This document shows, in pieces, positions 1 through 8,850 of a DNA stretch of 64,000 nucleotides. Each line of letters starts with the position of its first letter. Positions within the stretch are counted from its first letter, which is position 1. The stretch is taken from contig NZ_LMDP01000001.1 in NCBI RefSeq assembly GCF_001425835.1, positions 869,476 through 933,475 of the forward strand, in the 5' to 3' direction. The notes under the pieces are model-generated. The model did not search any database. It was not told where the DNA came from and was given only the letters and a program-made list of their open reading frames with translations. This stretch comes from Afipia sp. Root123D2 (GTDB lineage Bacteria > Pseudomonadota > Alphaproteobacteria > Rhizobiales > Xanthobacteraceae). Both the position numbers and the translations under genes were made by a program.

Positions 1-2
1 AA

Positions 3-233
3 GTCCTGCAGGGATTGTTCGATTTGACGCCGGCCGAGGCTCGGATCGCCCGCGGCATTGGCGAAGCGCAGACCGTCGAGGTTCTGGCATTGTCGGCCGG
101 GGTTTCCGTGGAGACGGTCCGCAGCCAGCTCAAGGCCGTCCTGTCGAAAACCGGGCTGACCAGGCAGCAGGAACTGATCAGCTTGTTGGCCGGCAAGATG
201 CTTCCCCTTTCGGGTGCCCGTCGGCCGCGCTAG
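3..233 (+). CDS. LuxR-family regulator, C-terminal end (partial)
   Basis: This is the 3' end of a gene that starts before the window; the frame is open from base 3. The visible 76 residues hold a LuxR/GerE-type helix-turn-helix: LTPAEARIARGI, then VSVETVRSQLKAVLSKTG, the recognition-helix pattern that binds DNA. The family usually carries this module at the C terminus behind a receiver or sensor domain, so the missing part decides what signal it responds to. The stop is followed by a weak GC-rich inverted repeat near 240-260 with no T-run. The HTH family is well supported; the regulatory target cannot be told from this fragment. Confidence 0.85.
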   Translation, partial: VLQGLFDLTPAEARIARGIGEAQTVEVLALSAGVSVETVRSQLKAVLSKTGLTRQQELISLLAGKMLPLSGARRPR

Positions 234-400
234 AGAAGCAAACCGGCCCCGAAAGCCGGCCAAATCCGATTCTGGGTGCGGAGAATAATTTTTCCGGGTC
301 CCGAGCGTCTTGTTCATCTTCCCTTCAGATGAAAATGGCTTCTCCTTAGTGCGACTTAGACCGGTTCAAGCTAGAAGCCGGTCGGGGGCGAAGGACAGTC

Positions 401-2455
401 ATGATCGATCTGGCAATTGTTGGCGGTGGCCCCGGCGGGCTGATGTCTGCCTGGTATCTCAAGAAGAAGCTTGGGGGCCAGTGCCGCATCACCATTTATG
501 AAGCGTCCGACCGCCTTGGCGGCAAGATCCTGACCAAGACGTTCGACAGCTCCCCGGCGATGTACGAAGCCGGCGTCGCCGAAATCTACGATTACTCGAT
601 GACGGGGCCGGATCCCCTGCGGGAATTGATCCAGCACTTCGGCCTGCAGACCATCCCGATGGACGCCGAGCAGATTCAGCTCGACGGCGAACTGCTCGAC
701 GACGTGCCGGGGATGCGCCGCAAATACGGCGACAAGACCGCTCGTGCGATCGAGGATTTCCGCACGCTCTGCTCCACGATGGTATCGCCGATCGAATACT
801 ACGAAGGCGTCGGTGCCCACGATAACGAGCATCCGTGGGCCTACATCAGCGCCGAGGAACTGCTCGACCGTCAAGTTGACGATCCCGTTGCCAAGCGTTT
901 CCTCAAGGTGATGGCGCGCTCCGACATCGCAACCGAAAGCCACAACACCAACGGGCTGAACGCGCTCAAGAACTTCGTGATGGATGTTGAGGGCTATATC
1001 GGCCTCTATTCGATCCAGAACGGCAACGAGCAACTGGTCGAGGGGCTGAAGTCGGAAATCGACGCCAACATCGAGCTCAATCATCGCGTGCTGAAGGTCG
1101 GCAAGAACGGCTCAGGCCGTTACGCCGTCAACATGATGAACGGCAAGGGACCGATCACCAAGGAGCACGATCTCGTCGTGATGTGCCTGCCGCATTCGTG
1201 GCTCGCGACGATGCGCTGGGACGGCGAACTGCTGCGGCACTCGATGGTCAAGCACGTCGCTTATTTCGATCGCCCGGCGCACTATCTGCGGGTGTCGATC
1301 CTGTTCGACTCGCCGTTCTGGGGCGACAAGGTGTCGGGCGCTTGGTGGATGTCCGAAGCGTTCGGCGGCTGCTGCGTCTATGTCGAGGGTGCGCGCCACG
1401 ACGTCGGCCGCAACGGCGTGCTCAACTGGCTGATCGCCGGTTCCGACGCGCTGGCGTTTGCAAATCTGAGCGACAAGGAATTGATCGACGCGGCGATCAA
1501 GTCGCTGCCGGCATCATTCGGCAACGCGCGGTCGCATTTCGTCGAAGGCAAGATCCATCGCTGGCTGTCGTCGGTGAACGCTATTCCCGGAGGCCTGCCG
1601 GCGCGCGACGTGATGACCAATCATCATCCCGAACCGAAGGAACATGCCGGCTTCGTCGTCGTCGGCGACTACCTGTTCGATTCGACGCTCAACGGGCTGC
1701 TGGATTCCTCGGACGCCGCCACCGACATCATCGTCACCCAGATGATGAAGCTGCGCTATGAGCGCGGCGAGGGCGGCAGCGTTCCGTCCGACAAGATCGA
1801 CCGGGCGTATTTTGACAACTACCGCAATGCCGGTCCGTATCACGAGGTCTGGAACCAGTTTACCGATCCGGACTATCTGACGAACCTCATCAAGATCGTC
1901 TGGAATCGCGCAAAGGGCTACAAGCTGCTGGTCGCCGGCTCCGCGAGCGGCGAACTGGTCGGCGCGTTGCGCGACATGGGCATCGATGCTTGGGGCATCG
2001 AGAACAATCGGACCATCCATGCCAGGACGCCGAAGGCGCTGAAGAAATACAACAAGCTCGGCTCGATCACCAAGTTGCCGTTCAAGGACAATTCGTTCGA
2101 CTTCGTGTTCGAGACCAGCCTGTGCCACGTCGCGCCGAAACAGGTCACGCGCGCGATCCGTGAACTCAACCGCGTCGTCAAGACCGGCTTCGTGTTCGGA
2201 TCGGTTACCAGCGACATGGCGATCCCGATCATCGACCGCTACGATTTGCTGCGCGGTGTCAGGAAGCTTGGCACCTGGTGGGAATGGTCGGAACTGTTCT
2301 TCGGCAACGGCTTCGATCTCGCGATGCACCGTCACGATTGCACCGACGAGGTGTGGGCCGCGACCCTGGCCGCCAACAAGGGGCCGGGCAACTGGTACGC
2401 CGACGCTGACAGCCTGCGTTACTCGTTCTTTGACAAGGTCGAGGCAGACGATTAA
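401..2455 (+). CDS. Flavin amine-oxidase-like protein fused to methyltransferase-like domain
   Basis: Residues 1-45 form an FAD-binding Rossmann motif (LAIVGGGPGGLMSAW, then YEASDRLGGKI), typical of the amine oxidase/protoporphyrinogen oxidase/phytoene desaturase class. The flavoprotein part ends near residue 440 with VVGDYLFDSTLNGLLDSSDAA, the usual C-terminal FAD-contact region. From about residue 505 a second domain begins with LLVAGSASGEL, an acidic strand end (GIENN) and LPFKDNSFDFVFE, the class I SAM-methyltransferase layout. At 684 aa it is longer than single-domain family members. An ABC exporter follows 68 bp downstream and may be co-transcribed. Two inverted repeats lie upstream (CATCT/AGATG near 317-331 and GACCGG/CCGGTC at 359-383). 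The substrate is unknown. The FAD domain is certain; methyl transfer is inferred. Confidence 0.8.
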   Translation: MIDLAIVGGGPGGLMSAWYLKKKLGGQCRITIYEASDRLGGKILTKTFDSSPAMYEAGVAEIYDYSMTGPDPLRELIQHFGLQTIPMDAEQIQLDGELLDDVPGMRRKYGDKTARAIEDFRTLCSTMVSPIEYYEGVGAHDNEHPWAYISAEELLDRQVDDPVAKRFLKVMARSDIATESHNTNGLNALKNFVMDVEGYIGLYSIQNGNEQLVEGLKSEIDANIELNHRVLKVGKNGSGRYAVNMMNGKGPITKEHDLVVMCLPHSWLATMRWDGELLRHSMVKHVAYFDRPAHYLRVSILFDSPFWGDKVSGAWWMSEAFGGCCVYVEGARHDVGRNGVLNWLIAGSDALAFANLSDKELIDAAIKSLPASFGNARSHFVEGKIHRWLSSVNAIPGGLPARDVMTNHHPEPKEHAGFVVVGDYLFDSTLNGLLDSSDAATDIIVTQMMKLRYERGEGGSVPSDKIDRAYFDNYRNAGPYHEVWNQFTDPDYLTNLIKIVWNRAKGYKLLVAGSASGELVGALRDMGIDAWGIENNRTIHARTPKALKKYNKLGSITKLPFKDNSFDFVFETSLCHVAPKQVTRAIRELNRVVKTGFVFGSVTSDMAIPIIDRYDLLRGVRKLGTWWEWSELFFGNGFDLAMHRHDCTDEVWAATLAANKGPGNWYADADSLRYSFFDKVEADD

Positions 2456-2523
2456 CGGCACAGGGATGGCAGGTCCGCTTTGGGGCCTGCCGCCCGGTTT
2501 CCGGTTTTTCACAACGGTGTTTG

Positions 2524-4512
2524 ATGCCGCCCAAGTCCCCAGCGCCCGATAGCGAAAGTCCGGCGGCTGGCGCGCCCGGCAAGCCGTCCGACGACGACAA
2601 GTTGCGCCCGGCAGGAACCGCGACGGACATCCATGCTGCGCCAGCATCTGACGATCTCGGCGACGATGCCGGGGACGATGATGATGACGACGAGGATGAT
2701 GACGAGGAACTCGTCGTCTATACGGCTAGCGAGGCGGCCGGCGCACTGGCGACGGTCTACCGCTTTACCTGGCCGCTCATGCGGCGTTACCGGCGTGGTG
2801 TGACGTTCGTCGGAATCGGCCTGTTCATTGAGACGCTGTTCAACGTCATCATGCCGCTCAGCCTCAAATACCTGATCGACGATGCGCTCGGCGAAGAGGA
2901 TTTCCAGGCGCTTTACACGATCCTGTCGGTGCTGGCCGTCGCCGGCATCATGACGTCGATCGTGGCGGTCTGGTACGAGCGATGGGATGCCCGTCTCACC
3001 GCAGGCGTCATTTCCGATGTGCGGACCAAGCTGTTCGATCACGTCCAGAATCTTCCGGCTGCCTATTTCGGTTGCACCAAGCGCGGCGAAATCCTGTCGC
3101 GCTTCTCCGTCGATATGGCCGGGTATGAATCGTCGGTGAAGTATTTCGCCAACAGCGCGATGCTGCCTATGCTCGAACTGATCGCCGGTATCGGATTGAT
3201 GATCTGGCTGAACTGGCAACTTGCCGCCGTCGCGCTTTTGATCTTTCCGATCACATTGATCGGTCCGCGGATGCTGACGCCGAAGGCGGTGCATGCGAAC
3301 TATCAGCAGAAGGTCAACGAGTCGGCTATCCTCGGCGTCGTGCAGGAAAACATCGCCGCGCAGATGGTGGTGAAAGCGTTCGGACTGCAGCGCAAAGCGT
3401 TCGGCTGGTTTCGTTTTCGCAACGATCTCGCGCGGCAGACGATGGCCGATGCGACCTTCCTGTCGACGATGGTCGAACGCACCGTCACCATTTCGGTGCT
3501 GCTGCTCCATCTCATCGTGCTGGCGATCGGCGCGTATCTTGCCACCAAGGGTCAGATCACCATCGGCACTTTCGTCACCTTCGAAAGCGCGTTCTGGGAA
3601 ATTTCCTACAACATCGGGCACCTGATGCACTTCATTCCGACCGCGATTCAGGCGGCGGCATCGGTTCGCCATATGGAGGAACTGCTCGACGAGCCGACGC
3701 GCGGTGGCGACCGCCCCGGCGCGCCCGATCTGCCGCGCATCACCGACAACATCGCGTTCGAGCGTGTGACATTCGCCTATGAAGGCAGCGACACCAATGT
3801 TCTGGATGGACTAAGCCTGAAGCTGAAGGCAGGCAAGCACATCGCCATCGTCGGCCCGAGCGGCTCGGGCAAAAGCACGCTGCTGAATTTGATCCTGCGG
3901 CTTTATATGCCGAGCGAAGGCAAGGTGACGATCGACGGCGTCGATATCCGCAAGGTGACGCGCGACTCGCTGCGCGCCAGCATGGCGGTGGTGTTCCAGG
4001 AAAACATGCTGTTCAACATGTCGATCCGCGAGAACATTCGTCTCGGCAAGGAGGGAGCGACCGATAAGGAAGTCGAGGTGGCCGCGAAAAAGGCCGAGAT
4101 CCACCGCCACATCATGTCGCTGCCGCAGAAATATGACACGCTGGTCGGCGAACGCGGCGACACGCTGTCCGGCGGCCAGCGCCAGCGCATCGCGATTGCC
4201 CGCGCCATCATCCGCGATCCATCTGTGCTGCTGCTCGACGAGGCGACATCGGCGCTCGACCAGACCACGGAGGCGGCAATCAATCGCACGCTGCTCAAGG
4301 TCGCCAAGGGGCGCACCATGATTTTCTCGACGCATCGTCTGACGTCGGTGGTCGACATGGACGAAATTATCGTGATCAGCGGCGGTCAGGCGATCGAGCG
4401 TGGATCGCACAAGGAATTGCTGGCGAAGGGCGGAGTGTATCGCCGGCTATGGGACGACCAACTCCACAAATCGCATCACGGCGACGACGATGATGACGAC
4501 GAGGATGAATAG
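2524..4512 (+). CDS. ABC exporter half-transporter (fused TMD-NBD) with polyacidic termini
   Basis: The protein has 662 aa counted from the ATG at 2524; a TTG lies directly before it. The transmembrane domain spans roughly residues 85-370. The nucleotide-binding domain shows Walker A (GPSGSGKST, near 445), Q-loop (VFQENMLF), signature LSGGQRQR, Walker B (LLLDEAT) and H-loop (STHRL). The order TMD then NBD marks an MsbA/LipidA-type exporter that works as a homodimer in the inner membrane. Unusual are long acidic stretches at both cytoplasmic ends: residues 47-62 are nearly all Asp/Glu, and the last nine residues are again Asp/Glu. The gene follows the flavin/methyltransferase fusion by 68 bp, so export of that enzyme's product is a possible but unproven role. 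Confidence 0.9.
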   Translation: MPPKSPAPDSESPAAGAPGKPSDDDKLRPAGTATDIHAAPASDDLGDDAGDDDDDDEDDDEELVVYTASEAAGALATVYRFTWPLMRRYRRGVTFVGIGLFIETLFNVIMPLSLKYLIDDALGEEDFQALYTILSVLAVAGIMTSIVAVWYERWDARLTAGVISDVRTKLFDHVQNLPAAYFGCTKRGEILSRFSVDMAGYESSVKYFANSAMLPMLELIAGIGLMIWLNWQLAAVALLIFPITLIGPRMLTPKAVHANYQQKVNESAILGVVQENIAAQMVVKAFGLQRKAFGWFRFRNDLARQTMADATFLSTMVERTVTISVLLLHLIVLAIGAYLATKGQITIGTFVTFESAFWEISYNIGHLMHFIPTAIQAAASVRHMEELLDEPTRGGDRPGAPDLPRITDNIAFERVTFAYEGSDTNVLDGLSLKLKAGKHIAIVGPSGSGKSTLLNLILRLYMPSEGKVTIDGVDIRKVTRDSLRASMAVVFQENMLFNMSIRENIRLGKEGATDKEVEVAAKKAEIHRHIMSLPQKYDTLVGERGDTLSGGQRQRIAIARAIIRDPSVLLLDEATSALDQTTEAAINRTLLKVAKGRTMIFSTHRLTSVVDMDEIIVISGGQAIERGSHKELLAKGGVYRRLWDDQLHKSHHGDDDDDDEDE

Positions 4513-4610
4513 CAGGTTTCGTCTTTCGACGAGGTGCGCGTTAACTCTGATTTTGTGTAGCACGCCAGCTTTACTTACGCCGGTTCGGCCCGGTGCTATT
4601 GTCATCCCGT

Positions 4611-4684
4611 GCGGATGTAGCTTGACGGTCGAGCATTGGTCTTCCAGGCCGAAGGTGTAGGTTCAATTCCTGCCATCCGCTCCG
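4611..4684 (+). tRNA. tRNA-Gly (anticodon TCC)
   Basis: A full cloverleaf can be drawn. The 7-bp acceptor stem is GCGGATG with CATCCGC, the D-stem is GCTT/GAGC, the anticodon stem is TTGGT/GCCGA, and the loop is CTTCCAG with anticodon TCC. The T-stem is GTAGG/CCTGC with loop TTCAATT, and the discriminator base is T. The 3' end reads TCCG rather than CCA, so the terminal A is not encoded and must be added by the CCA-adding enzyme. The gene stands alone between the ABC exporter and a convergent flavoprotein gene. Confidence 0.95.
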
Positions 4685-4739
4685 CCACCCCATCTTCAGG
4701 ACAGCAGTCAACGTCGGCCGAAACGCTGGCGGGATTGGT

Positions 4740-5906
4740 TTATTGCCGGGCGGGGACGCGTGGAGACATCGCCTCGCGCATTTGACGCAGTGTGCCGACA
4801 CCGAGACGTGCGACGAAGCGCAGCCAGCGGTGTGCGTGCCATGTCAAACCGGTGCCGATCGAGATCGAACGCAAATCGTAGGCTTTTTCGCGCGAGGCGC
4901 TATCGCAAGCCTGCTTCACCGGGTCGTCGTAGAACGTTGCGATCTTGTCGGTGCCCATACCGTTGGTCGCAAGCCATGACGGAATGTGGACGTTGCACAA
5001 ACGTTCGACATCGGTGAACACCTTGCTGGTGCCGGTCCCCGCTGCGGGGCACGAGGTTGCGAAGGCGTCGCCGACGAGAACGATGCCCGGCTGGCGATGA
5101 CCTTCGGTGACGTAGAGATCGGCCGGTCGTACTTTCACCGGGCCGACGATGTCGACTTCACCGGTGATGCGCCGCAGGTTTGGCATCAGATCGAACAGCG
5201 CCTTCTGCGGATCGCTGCGGCACTCGCGCAGCCATGGATCCTCCATCGGGCGATAGACCATGAGATTGGCACGCATCGATGAGCCGATCGGAAATAACGT
5301 CAGGTACGCGGCGTGATCGGCGGCGCTTTCCGGATAGTAGGTCAGGGCGCCGAAATCGAACCGCGGGCGCGCAACCGGCTTGAGATCGAATCCAATCGTG
5401 ATCGAATGGCATGCGCTGATGATGGTGCGGGTCAATCCGATGTTGTGACGCAAGCCGACATTGAGGCCGTTGGCGAGCACGATCAGGCGCGCTGAAACTT
5501 CGTCTCCATTTGACAGCCTGATGCATTGCCGCTCGCTGCCGGTTGCGATGTCGACGGCCTTGTCGTGGATGATTTCGACAGTCGCTGGAATTGCCGCGCG
5601 CATGGTGTTGACGAGATCATGATACATGATGCCGTGCTGATCGCCGGGCCGTTTGTCGATGACGCGGCCGAAGCGCGCGATCCAAACCGTGTCGTCCCGC
5701 GTCGTCGCCGGCAGCACCGATGGTGCAAGCCCCGTTTTCTTCAGGATGTCGACCTGCGAACTGTCGAGTTTTTCGCAGCGCAGATCCGGTGGGTACGCTG
5801 TATGCGGATCAATCAGGATGGTGGAGATTCCGGCGCGTCCGAGCATCGCCGCCGCCGTCGATCCGGCAAGGCCGCCGCCAACAATGGCAATGTCTGTCAC
5901 TCGCAT
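4740..5906 (-). CDS. FAD-dependent monooxygenase/oxidoreductase (UbiH-like class A)
   Basis: The 388-residue protein starts at the ATG at 5906; an upstream start at 5933 would add nine residues before the beta strand of the FAD motif and is less likely. The N terminus has IAIVGGGLAGSTAAAMLGRAG, the Rossmann GxGxxG fold. Near residue 285 VLVGDAFATSCPAAGTG matches the GD motif that contacts the FAD ribityl chain in class A flavoprotein monooxygenases and geranylgeranyl-reductase-like enzymes. No membrane segments are evident. It is divergent from the acetyltransferase gene at 6135 across a 228-bp spacer. The substrate is not identifiable; the flavoprotein assignment is firm. Confidence 0.8.
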   Translation of the reverse strand: MRVTDIAIVGGGLAGSTAAAMLGRAGISTILIDPHTAYPPDLRCEKLDSSQVDILKKTGLAPSVLPATTRDDTVWIARFGRVIDKRPGDQHGIMYHDLVNTMRAAIPATVEIIHDKAVDIATGSERQCIRLSNGDEVSARLIVLANGLNVGLRHNIGLTRTIISACHSITIGFDLKPVARPRFDFGALTYYPESAADHAAYLTLFPIGSSMRANLMVYRPMEDPWLRECRSDPQKALFDLMPNLRRITGEVDIVGPVKVRPADLYVTEGHRQPGIVLVGDAFATSCPAAGTGTSKVFTDVERLCNVHIPSWLATNGMGTDKIATFYDDPVKQACDSASREKAYDLRSISIGTGLTWHAHRWLRFVARLGVGTLRQMREAMSPRVPARQ

Positions 5907-6134
5907 GTGCGCCTCTTCGACGCACAGTACCATTACGGTTCCTGAAACGATGGATTTGAATAAAAAAGGGTAAACGATCCGAGGGTATGGTTAACGAACG
6001 GTTGCACCGCCACCGCGTTTAAGGCGCGGATTGCCTGAGTGGCATATGGCCGTCTCTCTGCAATCGATTTAACGGAACCGCAATGCCGCCAATCTAACGA
6101 TGCGGTGCCGGCACTCGCTGCGGATACTCGGTTC

Positions 6135-7259
6135 ATGATCTCAGTCACACGTCGTTCGCCTGAAGCGGTTTCCGCCGCGGAGTGGGATGATCTTGTCCAG
6201 CGGGCGTCGGCGAACGTGTTCATGAATCCGGCCGCGCTGAAGGCTGCAGCGGACACGCTGTTCGCGGTGGTTCATGTGCTGCTGGCATGGGATATGGCCG
6301 TCGAGCCGCCACGGCTGGTCGGGCTGTGGGGGCTGCAGGAGCGCAGCACCCTGCCGTTCTGGCCGGCGTTGCTTGAGGCGTTGCCGTTTCATTACGCCTT
6401 CCTCTCAAGCCCGGTGATCGATCCGGCGTTCACCGATGGGGTGATAGCCGCGTTCTTCGCCGCGATCCGCGACAGCAAAGCGTTGCCGAACGTGATCAGC
6501 ATCAAGGAGATGAACGGCGAGGCCGCGTCTTGTGCCGCGATCCGCAAAACGGTCGGCGCGGGGCGCCACCCGTGTCTCGAATTTTCCGAAGGTGTGCGGC
6601 CGGTGGTATCGCGGGAATTCGGCGTCAAATCTTCCGGCTCGACCCGCAAGAAACTGCGGCAGGACTGGAACAGGCTGTCGGCGCTAGGGGCGCTGGACGT
6701 CGTCAATGAACGTGAGGACGTGCTCAAGGCCTTCGAGACCTTCCTCGAACTCGAACACGGAAGCTGGAAGGGGGCCGAGGGGACGGCGTTGCTGTGCGAT
6801 GACCGCGACGCGGCTTTCGTCCGGCGGCTGATCGGCAATCTGGCAGAGCAGGGCAATGCCTCGGTGGCGCTGCTGATGCTCGACGGCCGCGCCATCGCGG
6901 CGCAGGTGGTCTTGTACTGTGGGTCAGTGGCCTACACGTGGAAAACCGCGTTCGACCCGGCCTACGCCCGGTATTCGCCGGGCATGCTTCTGATCGACCG
7001 GTTGACGGGGGAGTTGTTGGCTTCCGGTCCGGTTCAGGCGATCGATTCCTGCTCGCCGGCCGGCGGTTTCATGGGGCAGATCTGGGCCGGGCGCCGGACG
7101 ATGGTTGGCCTGCTGGTGGATGTCGGGTCCCGGCGATCGGCGGCCTTCATTGCCGAAGCCGCACGGCAACTCGGTTATACGAAGCTCAAGGCCCTGCGGG
7201 ACACGCTCCGGGCGGCGAAGTGGCTGCCGGCCAGGAAGCGCCAGACCGGAACGAGTTGA
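6135..7259 (+). CDS. GNAT-type acetyltransferase, BioF2/CelD-like
   Basis: A start at the ATG at 6135 gives 374 aa, beginning MISVTRRSPE; the open frame extends upstream to 6039 but that part has no protein-like character. The C-terminal half contains the BioF2/CelD-like acetyltransferase region: SGSTRKKLRQDWNRL, FLELEHGSWKG, then ALLMLDGRAIAAQVVLYCG and YTWKTAFDPAYARYSPGMLL. These are hallmarks of the CelD/BcsL-like subset, often linked to polysaccharide or lipid modification. It is the last gene before the ribosomal supercluster; no functional link to it is implied. Substrate unknown. Confidence 0.75.
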   Translation: MISVTRRSPEAVSAAEWDDLVQRASANVFMNPAALKAAADTLFAVVHVLLAWDMAVEPPRLVGLWGLQERSTLPFWPALLEALPFHYAFLSSPVIDPAFTDGVIAAFFAAIRDSKALPNVISIKEMNGEAASCAAIRKTVGAGRHPCLEFSEGVRPVVSREFGVKSSGSTRKKLRQDWNRLSALGALDVVNEREDVLKAFETFLELEHGSWKGAEGTALLCDDRDAAFVRRLIGNLAEQGNASVALLMLDGRAIAAQVVLYCGSVAYTWKTAFDPAYARYSPGMLLIDRLTGELLASGPVQAIDSCSPAGGFMGQIWAGRRTMVGLLVDVGSRRSAAFIAEAARQLGYTKLKALRDTLRAAKWLPARKRQTGTS

Positions 7260-7524
7260 TTCTCCGGTCGAGTCTCCCTATCTAAGCTGCTGTAATTCAT
7301 CGATATTCGTCGATCTGGGTGCTCGTCGTGGCGACCAGGCCAAAGTCCGGGTCGGGCGGATGGCAGGTGTCAGGCGGTGCGCTGCCGCCTCCATCAGGCC
7401 AGTGGGGCGGGTGATTCTGCCGCCGAATCCGATCCCGGATAAGATTGCGCAAACGTGTTTTGCGTTCGCGAGAGGGATGCAAGAAGTGGCTCTGCCGCTT
7501 GCGCTTTTGATGATGCGTTTATCC

Positions 7525-7551
7525 TTGACTTAAGCGGACTCGGCTTATAAA
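7525..7551 (+). promoter_or_regulatory. Candidate promoter of the str/ribosomal supercluster
   Basis: A TTGACT box at 7525-7530 is followed after 15 bp by TATAAA at 7546-7551. The boxes fit a housekeeping sigma-70-type promoter, although the spacer is shorter than the ideal 17 bp. The site is about 410 bp upstream of rpsL and lies in the only long non-coding stretch before the ribosomal genes. Confidence 0.45.
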
Positions 7552-7612
7552 ACCCGGCCACTTCTCGACAGGCGGTGAGCTTCCCTGCGTCGGAACGGAT
7601 CACCCCTTATCC

Positions 7613-7628
7613 CATTGGTTCGCCAATG
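7613..7628 (+). other. Leader hairpin with UUCG tetraloop
   Basis: CATTGG and CCAATG form a perfect 6-bp stem closed by TTCG. No T-run follows, so it is not a terminator; it may structure the rpsL leader RNA. Confidence 0.4.
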
Positions 7629-7962
7629 AGATGAGTGGGCACCAACCTCGACGAATGTCGCTCAAACGCTGTCGGTACTAGCCAGGCAATGCCAGGACGA
7701 TGTTGGTCTCTCGGGCAACCGCTCTTGAGACTCGTTTGGGATGCACGACCTCGGTCAGTCTCGGGTGCAAACCCTGCAGGCGAGCTGAGGTCCTCTGTGG
7801 CGGTTTAGCGCTTTCCGGTCAGCGATGAACGGATGGCGCGATTTCGTTTTGCGCGGTCGAACGTGTGGAGCGGAGGCGAGCGGGGCAGGTTGCTCCAACG
7901 AAATTTGCGAAGGCTTCAGGGCTCACTTGAAGGTTTCGCGCGAACAAGGGTGAAGGCGAACG

Positions 7963-8818
<856 letters not shown>

Positions 8819-8850
8819 CGGCGAAACGAACGGATATTTAAGGACAACCC

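Larger units (their letters stand above)
7260..7962 (+). other. Gene-free 703-bp leader region ahead of rpsL
   Basis: No convincing coding region lies here. The region contains a plausible promoter (7525-7551), a small hairpin with a TTCG loop (7613-7628), and about 400 nt of likely untranslated leader before the rpsL start. In E. coli the str operon is controlled by ribosomal protein S7 binding between rpsL and rpsG. Here that gap is only 13 nt, so any autoregulatory RNA would more probably be in this leader. That is inference. Confidence 0.5.

Noticed and set aside
240-262. Terminator after the LuxR-type gene
   Set aside because: A CCGGC/GCCGG pair exists but the loop is large relative to the stem and no T-run follows, so it was not listed as a terminator.
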